Both the position numbers and the translations under genes were made by a program. Under the pieces are notes generated by a model that was not told the DNA's origin, made no database searches, and saw only the letters and a program-made list of their open reading frames with translations. 64,000 nucleotides of DNA from Linyphia triangularis (taxonomy: Eukaryota > Arthropoda > Arachnida > Araneae > Linyphiidae): positions 38,891,365 through 38,955,364 of the forward strand of contig OZ021722.1 in the NCBI GenBank assembly GCA_963978545.1, in the 5' to 3' direction. Below are positions 47,701 to 56,659 of this stretch, one piece after another (position 1 is the stretch's first letter; each line of letters begins with the position of its first letter).

Positions 47701-50700
47701 GTTACATATATATATAAAAAAACTATTGAGAATGCATGAGGAATGAATTTTCTATGCAGCATATTTCATATTTATTCATTCTTTTTTGCTTTGGAAACCA
47801 GAGGTTGAAAAAAAGTGAGACACTGTCACATATTTTGTAAAATTTCTGTGTAAAATAAGCATTTGAATTGTTTTTTTTATTTTTAGTTATGAAGATTAGA
47901 ATATTAATATTTATTGATAACTTGTACTACGGTCAAACTTTGGTAACAATAAGTCGACAGGACCGCTAAAATTGTTCCCGTTAACTGAATTTTGTGTGAA
48001 ACGAATAAATTAAAGTTAAGTTTTAATTATGTACTTTGTGTTAAACGGGATTTCATGCTAAACGATTTCGTGTTAACAGTGTTTGATTGTAATTCTAAAA
48101 CTTTTACTTAAACCTATACATGGGTTTTTATAATCTTTCAAAAATGTAATGCTAATTGTGCTTTTAGATTGATCAAGAATTTATGGTTCTTGGATGTCAG
48201 CTTTTAACAGAGTTAAGGGATAAAATTGAATGTGTTTCTGACAAATCTATTCCTGGAGATTACAGTGAGTACCCAGATCTTCCTCCAGAAATCACCTCTA
48301 AGGTAAGTATAAAAGCATCATATTTTCCCCTCTTTCCCAATACTTTAGTAATTCTAAAAGCAGTGGATATATAAGAAGTATGCTTGCTTAAAATAGTTTT
48401 AATTCTAAGGAAAATACCTTAACAGACATTAAGGGTGACTAAACTAAAGGATGCTACTGTTAGGTTTGGAGGGAAACATGTTAGAGATGAGCAATAATGT
48501 GAAGTATATCAAATAGCAGTATGTAATAATGTTTTTGGAGAAATCCTTATTCTAAAAGTAAATAAAAAGTGTAAATACGATTAGTAAACTTTAGTGGTTT
48601 GAATTTGGGTAAAATGGGGAACATCCCTGTGTCTTACTGTTAATAATTTCAAGCAGATGAAAACTAGTATACACAATTTCAAAGCTCTAAAAAGTGAACT
48701 AAATCGTCATGATTTTGATTAACCACCCTCTATAAATAGAAAAGGAGTTGTAAGTTTCAAATGGGGAATATCCCAAAGCCAAATTGTTACACATATTTCT
48801 ATAGCTGTACTTACTAAAACTAAGATATAAACATAACTACTAGATTCATCATAATTTTAAAATTCTAATTTGTTTACGAGTAGAAAAAGAACCAAAATAT
48901 TCTGCATACAGCAGAGAATTACCTATCAATTTTCAAACATTTTTGCTTTTAAAAATCATTCTAATTTTCTGAAAATTCAAGAAATTAATTAAAATGGTTT
49001 AATATTTATACAATAATACAGGGTGAGTTTAAAGTCACGCACTTCAAAGTTTAATGGGCTGTAATTTAGGGAAAACGCATTAAGTTTCGATTTCCTTCCG
49101 GTAGATATATTATTCATTAAAGTATTTAGTGTAGATTGTTTCGAATGTATTTCAATTGGTATCAGTGATCTCATGCTCAGAAACTTGATGTGGGAAGTAT
49201 TTGTTGTTCCAAGCGGCAGTGTGTTTTGCCAAAAACCACAAATATTCATGTTGGAATTTTATTTTGCTTGAAAGTTATATTCTTTCTTCATTGAAGAGTT
49301 TTTCAAGAGATATCCTGATGCAGCACTACCCAGTAGTACAATTGTGACGTTTTTTGTTCATAGTTTCAGGATAATTGCATTAGTAGCTGTCAAAAAAGTC
49401 GATAAGCCCTCTATTTTGGATGATGAAAACCTAAGAGAAGTTGAAACCAATTTTCTGCGTTCAATAGTTCACACACGATTGCTGAGTTGAAAACGAAATC
49501 ACAACAACCATAACTTAAATCAATATTGCTATGCTCTGCAGAGTCTAATGAAATCTGATAAAACGAACACGCTTTTGTATTTGCGATAGAGGATGTCATT
49601 TCTAACATTTACACTGTAATGCATTAAGTTTGTCTACTAAAAACAAAAGGCAACATTTGAACTAATCAATGTGATAATTTACTCGAGTTCAAATTCTTAA
49701 ACTGGTACTTTTACGGGCAGGTAAACTTTGATGTGTGCGACTTAGCGACTTAAAACTCACTCCATATAAATAGAAAATAAGAGTTACTATTTTTTAAATT
49801 GTCTCACAAATAATGATTTTATGATTTAATTATAGGGGTTAACAAGTGCTAAAACACTTGAGTATATTTTCTATTGAAAGAACTAAAAAAAAAAAAAAAA
49901 AAAAAAATCCTAAAATGAATAGTTAGTAATGCATAAGATAGAAAGATGGACCTTAAGAATCTTTATTGCTGGACAACTTTTCAATGGGATGCATTTTGTA
50001 TTGCTGCTTTTTATTATAAGGATCTATAACTTTGATTTTTTGTAGGATTTATACAAATCTGGATTCTTCTACATAGATGGAGTTTTTTACAATGATATGA
50101 GACATCAAGATTGTAGAGATTACAGTGAGTAAGTAGCTTTATTCTGTTTTGCATTGCCTTAAAATATGATAGCATGAATTTAGTGAAAAATATAACATAT
50201 TTCCTGTATGTATGATAACCTCTAATTGATTTTTGATATTTGATTAAGAAAACTTTACTACCTTCTGACTTGTTAATTTTTGTAATTAATTGTTAAGTGC
50301 CTTAGACCTATTCTACATTTTTAGTGATTGATTAATTAAATGTATATGTGGCAACTTGTAAGTTGTAAACATTTCCTAACAAAAATCTAGTCAATTTGCC
50401 AAAATTTGGCTGGTATTTAGTAGCAGAACCTTGTATAGCTTTTGAGTTTGGTGACAATTTTGACAGCATGATTAGTGATCAAAGCTTTTGTTTCCCTATA
50501 TGAAGTCAAAATTAGGGTTTCACATAGAGTTCCATATTTAAGCCTCGTACAAGCACTTTTAGTCGAAAATTGGATTTGGCACACAAACTACTTCAAAATT
50601 TTTTAGGATAATCCATACAAATTTCTGGCTACTTAGGTTAAACAATATCCAAAATATTCGATAATTTACTATGAATGTTGAATTTTTTTCTAAAATATTT

Positions 50701-53700
50701 GGTTAATCTTCAAAATATACTTTCCCACATTTGACAGTCACTTCTTAATATAGCTAAATTTTAGGCTTTATCAGTTGTAGTTTGGCTAGACGATCATAGA
50801 TTTCATTAAAAATTGTAATGTTTTCGATTTAATTTTGGTATGGCCATTCATTGACTAAAATTGAAATAAAGACCTTTTATTGACTCAATAATATAACAAA
50901 AATTAACCCTTAGTCTATTAAGTTTACAGGGTTAATTTTTGTTTTATTGAACCTTTTTCTTACTTTTGATTCACATTTGTTTTTTACAGAGTTATTATAA
51001 AATGGTCTGAGAAACGGAAACAAGACATTGGTCCTTTTAGCAAAGCTCTGATGGAAAATACTAAATTCATTGATTTAAATATTCAACTTGGTTATCCATA
51101 TGTTTATGTTCACCAAGGATATTGTGAACATTTAATAGTATTTAGTGATTTACTGTAAGTAAATGTCTTGTACACTTCAATTTTTTATTTGACATCTATT
51201 CTAATCAAAATACGATTTAAAAAAAAATTATATATTTCAGAATGCACTCACATCATCACATTTCTAATCGAAATGAGTATCCTGTTTATGTGGCCGTAAA
51301 GCCTAAGAAAAGAACTCTTTGTATGATTTGCCATCAAACCACATCTGAGTAAGTTTTATGTATACTACTGTTCTTTATAAATTTGTTTAATAGCAGTTAC
51401 TAATTAATAACATTTTATAAATTGTCAGTGTATATTCATTTAATGCTAGATAGTTGGTTTATTTCTTCATTTAAGCCTCCCATGTAATTACAATTATTTT
51501 TTCCAAATATAATTTCTAATAATACTTCAAATAATCCTAAATTTTAGTACATTTTGATTGTAGCTAAGGTTGAACAATCATTTTCAGATATTTTTTACAA
51601 AAAAATTCATGATTAAAACACTGAGCATAAGTATTAAGAACTAGAGTGAGCGAGCTGACTGCATCACCCCTCATTCAGAAGTGTGAGCATGCAAATAAAC
51701 AAAAGGGGGACTATTTTTTCACCATGTCTTATCTTAATCTAGTATGAAAGGAAATTAATGTTTTTTTAATACTAATGAGTAGATTTCAGGTTTAAACATT
51801 TATATTTAATTTTCTTTTAATTTACATAAATATATTAAAATCAAGAATGTAGTATTCTAAATTTAAGAGTAGGGACATTTATATAGAGATGTAAAATCAT
51901 CTTGAAGTAATGAATAAGGCATTCCACCTCATCTACCTTTACGAAAAATATTTAAATATTTCGAAAACTACTTGAATTTAGCCTCTTTTTTTTTTCAATA
52001 TTAACATTTTAGAGTAATGTTAAATTAGACATACAGTATATGTTTTAAAATGTATTGAAATGCTGCAAGCATTAGTTCAAATCAGAAAGAAAATATAAAC
52101 ATTGGCTGCCTGAAATAAAATTCTATCAAATTTGTTCTTCCATATCGATCATATTAAAATACAGGGTGGTCATAAAGAAATTTAGCTGATATATAGACCT
52201 CTAGCTTCCGTTCCTTTCAACAGATCGAGATGAGATTTCAGGTATAATTATTCAGAGGTATGAGCTCGGGATTCTGTGAATTGCAACAAAATGGCGCTCA
52301 CTGTTACAGTTATAACTACAGAAACTCGAAATTTTCGTATAGCAACACCTACTTTTTCTTATCGCAAAATGCTCAGCGTATGCGAAACCCTAAAGAGAGT
52401 TAGAACAGTAGGAGTATCACACACAAAAAAATGGATGCGTTATGCACGCACAAAAATAAACTCTATAAGCGACCAACAAAAACACGATCAGGGCGCATGG
52501 TGGAAATTTGCATATGACAGAGTCCAAAGCTCACATGGGTGCCATCACAGACAATTTTATCGTTTTTCTACACTGAATATCTGGCGAGCAGCCTCCCTGT
52601 TCTCCCATCATGTTTCTGTTGGCTGTTCACAGAGCTGTTTATTGTATGTGCATAACGTGTCTGTTGTGTTTTGTGATTCACGTACCGTTCAAATGCTCTT
52701 TAGTGTTTTGGAATGCACTGAATATTTTGTGATAGCAAAACGTAGGTGTTGCCTTTCAAAAATTTCAAGTTTCTGAAACTACTATAACCGTTACAGTGAG
52801 CACCATTTCATTGCCACTCACAGAATCTCGAGATCATACCTCTGAATAACTATACTTGAAATATCATCTTGATCTGAGCACTCATATAAATTAACCAGGC
52901 ATCATAAGTACTTAAAGACGAATCAGTTTTAGCTAATGAAGGATTCTACAAACAAACAAAAAATGCTATATAGGTTAGTAATCATATCTAATGTATATGA
53001 CAAAAAACAAAAAGCTTGGACTACATGCTTTAACGATGAAATTGGAGTTTCAATTCCCCTGATCTGTTTGTGCAATTTAAATGCAAACTCCAAGAAATTA
53101 CTATTCTTAAGTAATTCGAAAAAATTATATAACTGATATAGGTGCATAGCTTGAAAACTGAAAAGAGAGTGGGATGTCTTGTTAAAATGTGTCAGGTAAC
53201 AGGGCAAAATGGCATGTTTTGTCGATTTCGCTGTGACATGAACTTTGTGACAGCTTGTTTGGCCCCTTGTTTAATTGATCAGGAATAGTTACTCCATACT
53301 AGTGTTCATTAACTCAGTGGTTTAAAAGTGAAGGAACGCGAAATATCATTAATCTGCAACCTTTTCTGATATAAACACAATTTTTAAAAAAAAAATATCT
53401 CTATCTTCAGATGCTTTTTCAACAAAATGTATTCACTTTTAAATGGCTGTCTTATCCTTACTTTGCAATGTTTATAATTTCTCTTTAGAGAAAATATTCG
53501 GCAAATGTGAAACACTATACAAAACTTCTGAAAAAATAAAACTTGCTGTGTGGATCACTCATTTCAGTTTTCAAAATAGTTTTGATTATAGACTTAAATA
53601 CCTTATTCTTAATAGTGGTATATGTTTTAGGATATTAGAGAGGTGATTTTATCAGAGTAGTACTTAAGTACATAACCTACATATTTAGCTTTTAATTTAC

Positions 53701-54048
53701 TTACTTGTGTTAGTTTTAAGGTAGGGGTATAACTTCTCTTGCAAACAATTCGAGTATAATTCTTGTTTTGTCTTTCATATTTATGGAAAATTGAGAAGCA
53801 AAATCGCAATCTTTAACTTTATATATAAATAGTAAAGCATGTGATTTACTAGTTTCAAAGTAGATAAAATATAAATTCTTGCTGTTTTTTTCTCTTTTAG
53901 ATGGATTGTTTTTGATAACAAACGTCTACCTGAAAATCCATTTTTCTTTTGTAAATATTGTTTTGTCAGCTATAACTATGATGAAAACAATCAGAAAATT
54001 GGAGATTTTAAAGCGTATCATCATATAGACAGAAGTGGTATTTTATAA
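29598..54048 (+). CDS. SNAPC3: snRNA-activating protein complex subunit 3 (SNAP50), 9 coding exons, complete
   Basis: SNAPC3 is a core subunit of SNAPc, the nuclear factor that binds the proximal sequence element of snRNA genes and serves RNA polymerase II and III. Joining 29598-29767, 42431-42520, 45198-45294, 46570-46719, 48168-48302, 50046-50128, 50990-51154, 51241-51348 and 53901-54048 gives an open frame of 381 aa (human about 411 aa). The conserved C-terminal half is clear: FFYIDGVFYND, RDYSEVIIKWSE, LGYPYVYVHQGYCEH (C287, H289), then C324-x2-C327-H328 and C350-x2-C353, the cysteine/histidine-rich zinc region typical of this family. The N-terminal exon is less conserved and is placed by its ATG, its donor GTAAGT and exact phase 2 continuity into exon 2. 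AATAAA follows at 54090. Intron 1 is 12.66 kb and mostly transposons. Confidence 0.94.
30182..30527. mobile_element. MITE with ATCCTAG..CCACCTCTTGGCG inverted ends
   Basis: The left arm reads ATCCTAGATGGGCCCACC then TCTTGGCG; the right arm is its near complement (GACGCCAAGAGGTGGGC then CTAGGAT). The arms are about 55 bp with an interior of roughly 240 bp. Confidence 0.6.
30881..31265. repeat. Tandem repeat, about 160-172-bp unit, 2.3 copies
   Basis: Units begin near 30881, 31041 and 31213 with TTAATTAyTTGGTACTGTAA-like sequence and share TACGGCCAATTGAACCTAAA and ATACCCCTAC. Confidence 0.8.
31444..31781. mobile_element. piggyBac-type MITE with TTAA target duplication
   Basis: A 338-bp element flanked by TTAA on both sides, with inverted ends of about 50 bp: CACATTCGCTGTCGATCACG continuing TCTCAG and GGAATGTC, mirrored at 31730-31777. 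TTAA duplications are typical of piggyBac, and the size and lack of coding make it a MITE. Confidence 0.85.
32149..34024. other. SNAPC3 intron 1 segment without recognised element
   Basis: Phrases like GTCATGTCCGTGGACAG recur at about 33277 (TGTCATGTCTGTGGACTG), 33464 and 33820 (GTCATATCCATGGACATC), hinting at another decayed repeat, but I could not define ends. No gene is seen. Confidence 0.4.
34025..34908 (+). mobile_element. pogo/Tigger-like element, internally deleted
   Basis: Inverted ends CAGTCAATTTGCGATAGCTCG and the complement of CTTCGAGTTATCATGAGTTGACTG are flanked by TA (34023-34024, 34909-34910), the Tc1/mariner/pogo target. Inside, a 60-aa frame at 34398-34580 begins MLKRKLNKFSPTQKVKFI and continues NTLSTILKNKDDFEK, the CENP-B/pogo N-terminal DNA-binding helix-turn-helix. 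Decayed sequence in another frame resembles the second CENP-B-type domain up to about 34820. The DDE catalytic region is missing, so it could not move itself. Confidence 0.85.
34398..34580 (+). pseudogene. Tigger/CENP-B-type transposase N-terminus
   Basis: This gives 60 codons with the motif KRKLNKFSPTQKVKFI and IIPPNTLSTILKNKD, matching the psq-type helix-turn-helix of pogo-family transposases. A stop after KTCIET and later frameshifts end it. The catalytic domain is absent. Confidence 0.8.
35116..35835. mobile_element. TTAA-flanked MITE, GGACTTGGTA ends
   Basis: The left end TTAAGAGGACTTGGTATCCC and the right end GGGTACCAAGTCCCCTTTAA are inverted repeats bounded by TTAA. The interior is very AT-rich with long T runs. 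It is inserted in the 5.8-kb hAT interval. TTAA fits piggyBac-like or Kolobok-like elements. Confidence 0.75.
37050..37475. repeat. Dispersed repeat family, copy 3 (about four units)
   Basis: It repeats TAAGTAGTTTGGCCTCCTGA, AGTGGTTTTGGCCTT and AACATAAGTAGTTTTTGCCTTCTAAT with CGACTTCTAATAG between them. It is the longest copy in the window. Confidence 0.7.
37835..37915. repeat. 24-bp tandem repeat, about 3.5 copies
   Basis: The unit is close to ACAAATTATATATTTTGAATTT with single-base differences. Confidence 0.85.
38085..38215. repeat. Roughly 43-bp tandem repeat, 3 copies
   Basis: The unit starts TCTGCTCCAAAAGTTAAATT and includes TTGCTGCTCCAATTTTTT. It lies at the right end of the 2.1-kb hAT-like element as subterminal repeats. 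Confidence 0.85.
38713..39924. mobile_element. 1.2-kb element with ATACCTGCCAAC ends built on a tandem array
   Basis: The left end ATACCTGCCAACTTG and the right end ATGTTGGCAGGTAT are inverted. The neighbouring 8-mers ATTTTTAC and GTTTTTAT could be a decayed target duplication. The interior is mostly about 3.4 tandem units. No coding domain is recognised. Confidence 0.6.
38930..39610. repeat. About 205-bp tandem repeat, 3.4 copies
   Basis: Units share TGTTGCCGACGG, TTGGCGAACCAA, ACTGTTTCGTT, AGCAGAAAAC and CTTCTTTTGGA, starting near 38930, 39130, 39340 and 39530. They are GC-richer than the surroundings. Confidence 0.75.
41905..42130. repeat. Dispersed repeat family, copy 4 (inverted)
   Basis: It contains TTAGAAGGTTGAAATTACTTATG and CAGAAGTCGTTTTGTAAAAG, the complement of copy 1, and ends with ACAGACTCTTTGTTTTATTAT, the complement of the copy 1 start. 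Confidence 0.65.
42247..42325. repeat. About 34-bp tandem repeat, 2.5 copies
   Basis: The unit includes TTTTTGTTTTAATATATGTGG and GCTTGGAAT. It lies about 100 bp before the SNAPC3 exon 2 acceptor. Confidence 0.8.
42431..42520 (+). CDS. SNAPC3: SNAPC3 exon 2 (aa 57-87)
   Basis: Acceptor TTTTTCTAG, donor GTAAAG. It codes LDAMKCPLQHCIEISKEMVI and ends in phase 2. Confidence 0.88.
42521..45197. other. SNAPC3 intron 2, no element recognised
   Basis: AT-rich DNA; a GGAGG(G)n tract at about 43815-43832 is the only notable structure. Confidence 0.55.
45198..45294 (+). CDS. SNAPC3: SNAPC3 exon 3 (aa 87-119)
   Basis: Acceptor TTTGTAG, donor GTATTT. It codes LQKEDLERRQSDAHYES then SNRFYNYPPHK, in phase with both neighbours. 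Confidence 0.9.
46219..46308. repeat. 30-bp tandem repeat, 3 copies
   Basis: The unit is built on ATACAATAGTTACAGGATCG plus TACATACAAT, repeated three times with almost no change. It lies in SNAPC3 intron 3, about 260 bp before exon 4. The length is a multiple of three and gives a repeated YNSYRIVHTI in one frame, but there is no sign that it is translated. Confidence 0.9.
46570..46719 (+). CDS. SNAPC3: SNAPC3 exon 4 (aa 120-169)
   Basis: Acceptor AATTTCAG, donor GTTAGT. It codes 50 residues including DILLCVQVFRP, a strand typical of the family. A solo LTR begins only 28 bp past the exon end. Confidence 0.93.
46748..47404 (+). mobile_element. Solo LTR (copy A) of a gypsy-type element
   Basis: A 657-bp LTR from TGTTACGAATTTCTG to CATCCAAGCAACA, homologous to copies at 58456 and 59431. 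Flanks are AGAT and ATAT, a 4-bp duplication with one mismatch. No internal region is present, so it is a solo LTR left by recombination. It contains AATAAA at 47342-47347 in the sense of SNAPC3 and begins 28 bp past exon 4. Confidence 0.85.
48168..48302 (+). CDS. SNAPC3: SNAPC3 exon 5 (aa 170-214)
   Basis: Acceptor GCTTTTAG, donor GTAAGT. It codes IDQEFMVLGCQLLTELRDKI and on to PEITSK; LGxQxLxELRDxIxC is a SNAPC3 signature. Confidence 0.94.
49019..49764 (+). mobile_element. Tc1/mariner-like relic with transposase DNA-binding fragment
   Basis: Ends CAGGGTGAGTTTAAAGTCACG and the complement of GTCGCACACATCAAAG..GAGTGAG are inverted and flanked by TA. Inside, a decayed plus-strand frame at about 49270-49490 reads FKRYPDAALPSSTIVTFFV, then KKVDKPSILDDENLREVE, close to the helix-turn-helix segment of mariner-type transposases. 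The catalytic part is gone. It lies in SNAPC3 intron 5. Confidence 0.7.
50046..50128 (+). CDS. SNAPC3: SNAPC3 exon 6 (aa 215-242)
   Basis: Acceptor TTTTGTAG; donor GTAAGT after AGTGA. It codes SGFFYIDGVFYNDMRHQDCR. A better-looking donor GTGAGT four bases earlier would break the frame in exon 7, so it is not used for this product. Confidence 0.92.
50129..50989. other. SNAPC3 intron 6, nothing recognised
   Basis: AT-rich intron with no clear repeat or element. Confidence 0.6.
50990..51154 (+). CDS. SNAPC3: SNAPC3 exon 7 (aa 242-297)
   Basis: Acceptor TTTTTTACAG, donor GTAAGT. It codes IIKWSEKRKQDIGPFSKALM then LGYPYVYVHQGYCEH, with C287 and H289 as candidate zinc ligands. Confidence 0.95.
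51241..51348 (+). CDS. SNAPC3: SNAPC3 exon 8 (aa 297-333)
   Basis: Acceptor ATATTTCAG, donor GTAAGT. It codes YPVYVAVKPKKRTLCMICHQ, with C324 and C327 as the first zinc pair. It ends in phase 2. Confidence 0.95.
52162..52900. mobile_element. MITE with about 130-bp inverted arms
   Basis: The left arm (ATTATTCAGAGGTATGAGCTC, ATTCTGTGAATTGCAA, GCGCTCACTGTTACAG) is mirrored at about 52735-52870. The left end reads CAGGGTGGTCATAAAG; the right arm has a shortened outer part, so its end is approximate. An uninterrupted 166-codon frame (52276-52776) spans both arms and the centre but matches nothing I know. It lies in SNAPC3 intron 8. Confidence 0.65.
53901..54048 (+). CDS. SNAPC3: SNAPC3 exon 9 and stop (aa 333-381)
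   Basis: Acceptor CTCTTTTAG. It codes WIVFDNKRLPENPFFFCKYC with C350 and C353 as the second pair, then GDFKAYHHID and a short tail to TAA at 54046-54048. The conserved family end is present. Confidence 0.95.
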
Positions 54049-54089
54049 TCATTTACACCGTTACATATTGTACATTATAAATATCATAT

Positions 54090-54095
54090 AATAAA
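54090..54095 (+). promoter_or_regulatory. SNAPC3 polyadenylation signal AATAAA
   Basis: A canonical AATAAA lies 42 nt past the SNAPC3 stop, followed by a T-rich stretch, so the 3' UTR is probably very short. Confidence 0.75.
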
Positions 54096-54325
54096 GTGTT
54101 TTGTTAATTAAATTTTTTCTAATAGTTAATTTAATTTGTTAATAATTTTCCAATTAAAAGTAATGAGTGTATTTTCACTCATTTCTTTTATTTGGAAAAA
54201 GCTTTGAACAATTCGCAGGTTTCCACTTAACAATATGACAGCAAAGTTATGAGTTTAAAATCCTGAATTTAAATGGTTCTTACCATTGAATGACTCAAGC
54301 TTCAAAGACTCGATTCCTTCATTTG

Positions 54326-54443
54326 TTGTGGTTCTTTTCTGCTACTGTGCCTTTTTTCTCCACACCACACTCTAGGGAACTAAATGCTTTAGTTTCTTTC
54401 TTTATGGAAGATTACTCAAGGTTATGTTTTCCCAATCTGGTTA
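54326..54443. repeat. Direct repeat, unit 1 of 2
   Basis: About 118 bp beginning TGTGGTTCTTTTCTGCTACT and containing CACTCTAGGGAACTAAATGC. It recurs at about 54762-54878 at some 90 per cent identity by eye. Confidence 0.8.
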
Positions 54444-54666
54444 ACCCCGTTACCAGAATTTCTGAAAATTAATTCAGTTAACTAGTTTTTCAATACGTCA
54501 GTTAAGCTGACCTGACCAATTTGCTTATTTAAATCATATCTCCTAAAATAATTCTTTGTATTTAGCCCAACTTCGTATGATTACTGGGAGGATTAAATGA
54601 CCTTGAAGTATCTTCAATTTAGAAACATAAGTACGCCTCTCTGTTCAATAGTAACCTTAACTGCAA

Positions 54667-55140
54667 CAGGGTTCCCACTCAAATTGCAGAATGAAAATCA
54701 ATGACTTTTCAGAACCTAAATAATATTTTTAAAAACCTTTGAAAATTTGTTTTCATGCATTTGTGGTTCTTTTCTGCTACTGTGCTTTTTTTCTCAATAC
54801 TACACTCTAGGGAACTAAATGCTGTAGTTTCTTTCTGTATAGAAGATAACTTAAGTTCATGTTTTCCCCATCTGGTTTCAGGCATCATATTTATATATAC
54901 ATTTTTAAGTAAGTATATTCTACCAAAAAAGTTACAAGTTGGTGCATGCATAATACAAATATGCCAAAGAATTCTGATATAGTGCTGATAATAATGGCAG
55001 TCACGCGGGGAGGGCAAGTCTGAGTTATATTTTTATAAATTTTGCAGTTGGGCACACAACATCCACAAAAATTAAGAACTTTAAGGACTTCTAGCATTTT
55101 CAAGAACTTATAAAGTACCTCTAAGTATTTTCAAGACGTT
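54667..55140. mobile_element. Truncated relative of the CAGGGTTCCCAC hAT-like family
   Basis: It begins CAGGGTTCCCACTC; its right part has AAGGACTTCTAGCATTTTCAAG-style subterminal repeats but lacks the terminal GTGGGAACCCTG. It is truncated or diverged on the right. Confidence 0.5.
54762..54878. repeat. Direct repeat, unit 2 of 2
   Basis: The partner of 54326-54443. It lies inside a fragment that starts with the hAT-like end CAGGGTTCCCACTC at 54667 and ends in CAAGGACTT-like repeats near 55140, a truncated relative of 7140-10073. Confidence 0.75.
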
Positions 55141-55257
55141 GAAAACAAGTCAAAAAATATTAAAGGGTGGCCACAAATTCTTTTTTGAGACCCGGATTAT
55201 TGTTAGTTTAAATGAACAATTTTTTTGATAAACTGCAACGAAGTTAGATACAGAACA

Positions 55258-55455
55258 ATGGTTAATGTTGGAGCGACAAAAAACCAGTCAGATGATGCGA
55301 ATTCTCCGAAAACTGTGAAGGTCAGTGTAAAAATTTCACCTTTCTGGACCGATAAGCCTGAAATTTGGTTGTACCAAATAGAAGCACAATTGAAAATTAA
55401 TGGAATAACAAATGAACATTCCAAGTTTAACTACATTGTCTCACTAATGGAATCT
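55258..55455 (+). pseudogene. Ty3/gypsy Gag N-terminal fragment
   Basis: The frame from ATG 55258 contains VKISPFWTDKPEIWLYQIEA and NEHSKFNYIVSLMESK, the start of a gypsy-type Gag capsid common in arthropod elements. The match stops after MESK, where GC-rich foreign sequence begins. It belongs with the Pol pieces downstream, which share strand and family. Confidence 0.8.
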
Positions 55456-55469
55456 AAAGGTGAGTGTGA

Positions 55470-56640
55470 TTGAGTTGATTTTTGTTCATCGGGAGGTTTG
55501 TATTTTTTAAGAATTCGTGGTTAGCCATTTCCTTATCTTTTTTCAACGGTTTGGAGAGACGCCATGTAGTACTCCGCCACAATCGGCAGGCCTATGGACC
55601 GAATCACCTAAATTTTAAATCGAATCTGATGCTGCCGCCGATGACATCACTCAATTTCGTCACTTTACTGACATCTGATTGGGCGAGCTATAGCCGAGCT
55701 GGGGGGAAAGCATCGCCGCTGGAGTTCACTCTTCCGTAGTCTCGCGAGCTGTAAAGACGTACCTTTCACGAGGAGAGAAAAATCAACCATGAGGGAGTGC
55801 CGCCGAATCAGCCATTTCATGGGGAGAGGCGTCCTCTCGAGACACCCCACATAAGCGGCCACCTTTACCTACTCCAGTCATTCGGAATCCTGATGCAGTC
55901 CAGTCAGAGGCATCCCCGCGAGACACCCTACCTCCACGGCACCTTAAGCTACTATCGTAAATCCCCAGTCTTCCTCATCGCTATGCCCGATTTTCGTCCT
56001 GTCCGGGGTCTCCAGTCTTCTTCATAGTCCGGCAGTCCCGACCGGGGTCTTTCCCGAATGCCCCCCTAGAATTTTCCCTCATCTCAACAAGCCAGTCAAA
56101 GGATGCCCAGCTGAGCCTTCCTTTTTGAACCAGCTCTCGTATCCAGGACAAGCCTGAAATTTTCCAAGCCAAGACCTTCCCTCTTCTAGAAGTCCCAGGA
56201 TGTCCGCTTCACCACGATTCCTACGGAACGGGAGTTCCAAGCAGATAGCTCTGTATCTCCCGTGCAGAGCTGTGTGCTGATTTTTGTTATTATTTCTTTC
56301 GATTGAAAAATCATCTTTTTTTAATTTTTTGGCCAGATCTCTCTTCCCATAAGAATTAATTTCGGGTTTATATTTTTAATTTTATTTGGTAGTTAAAAAA
56401 TTTCGGTAAGAAACCTCTTGGGGGACAGAAAGCAACTCCTTAACCATTTTGACAATATTTTGTTTCATTACTTTATGTAGCATTATGTTATGTATTCTCT
56501 TTGAGATGAGTTTTTAATTAATAAATAAATTTATTTTTGGTAATTGTGGTGAATTCTTTTAGGTGGTACTTTACTTAGGAATAATGTTTTGGTAGTGAAG
56601 TATTTATAGGTTTATTTAATTTTGGGTTTGAGGTCTATAA
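55470..56640. repeat. GC-rich insert of unknown origin inside the gypsy remnant
   Basis: About 1.1 kb, clearly GC-richer than anything nearby from 55550 to 56280, replacing the rest of Gag, protease and reverse transcriptase. It carries no recognisable domain. Base composition suggests a separate element or the 5' part of another retroelement. Confidence 0.5.
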
Positions 56641-56659
56641 AGATTAATAGGTCCTCTGT

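Noticed and set aside
50121..50130. Alternative SNAPC3 exon 6 donor GTGAGT at 50125
   Set aside because: It matches the consensus, but joining it to exon 7 gives a stop within four codons, while the donor at 50129 keeps the family sequence.
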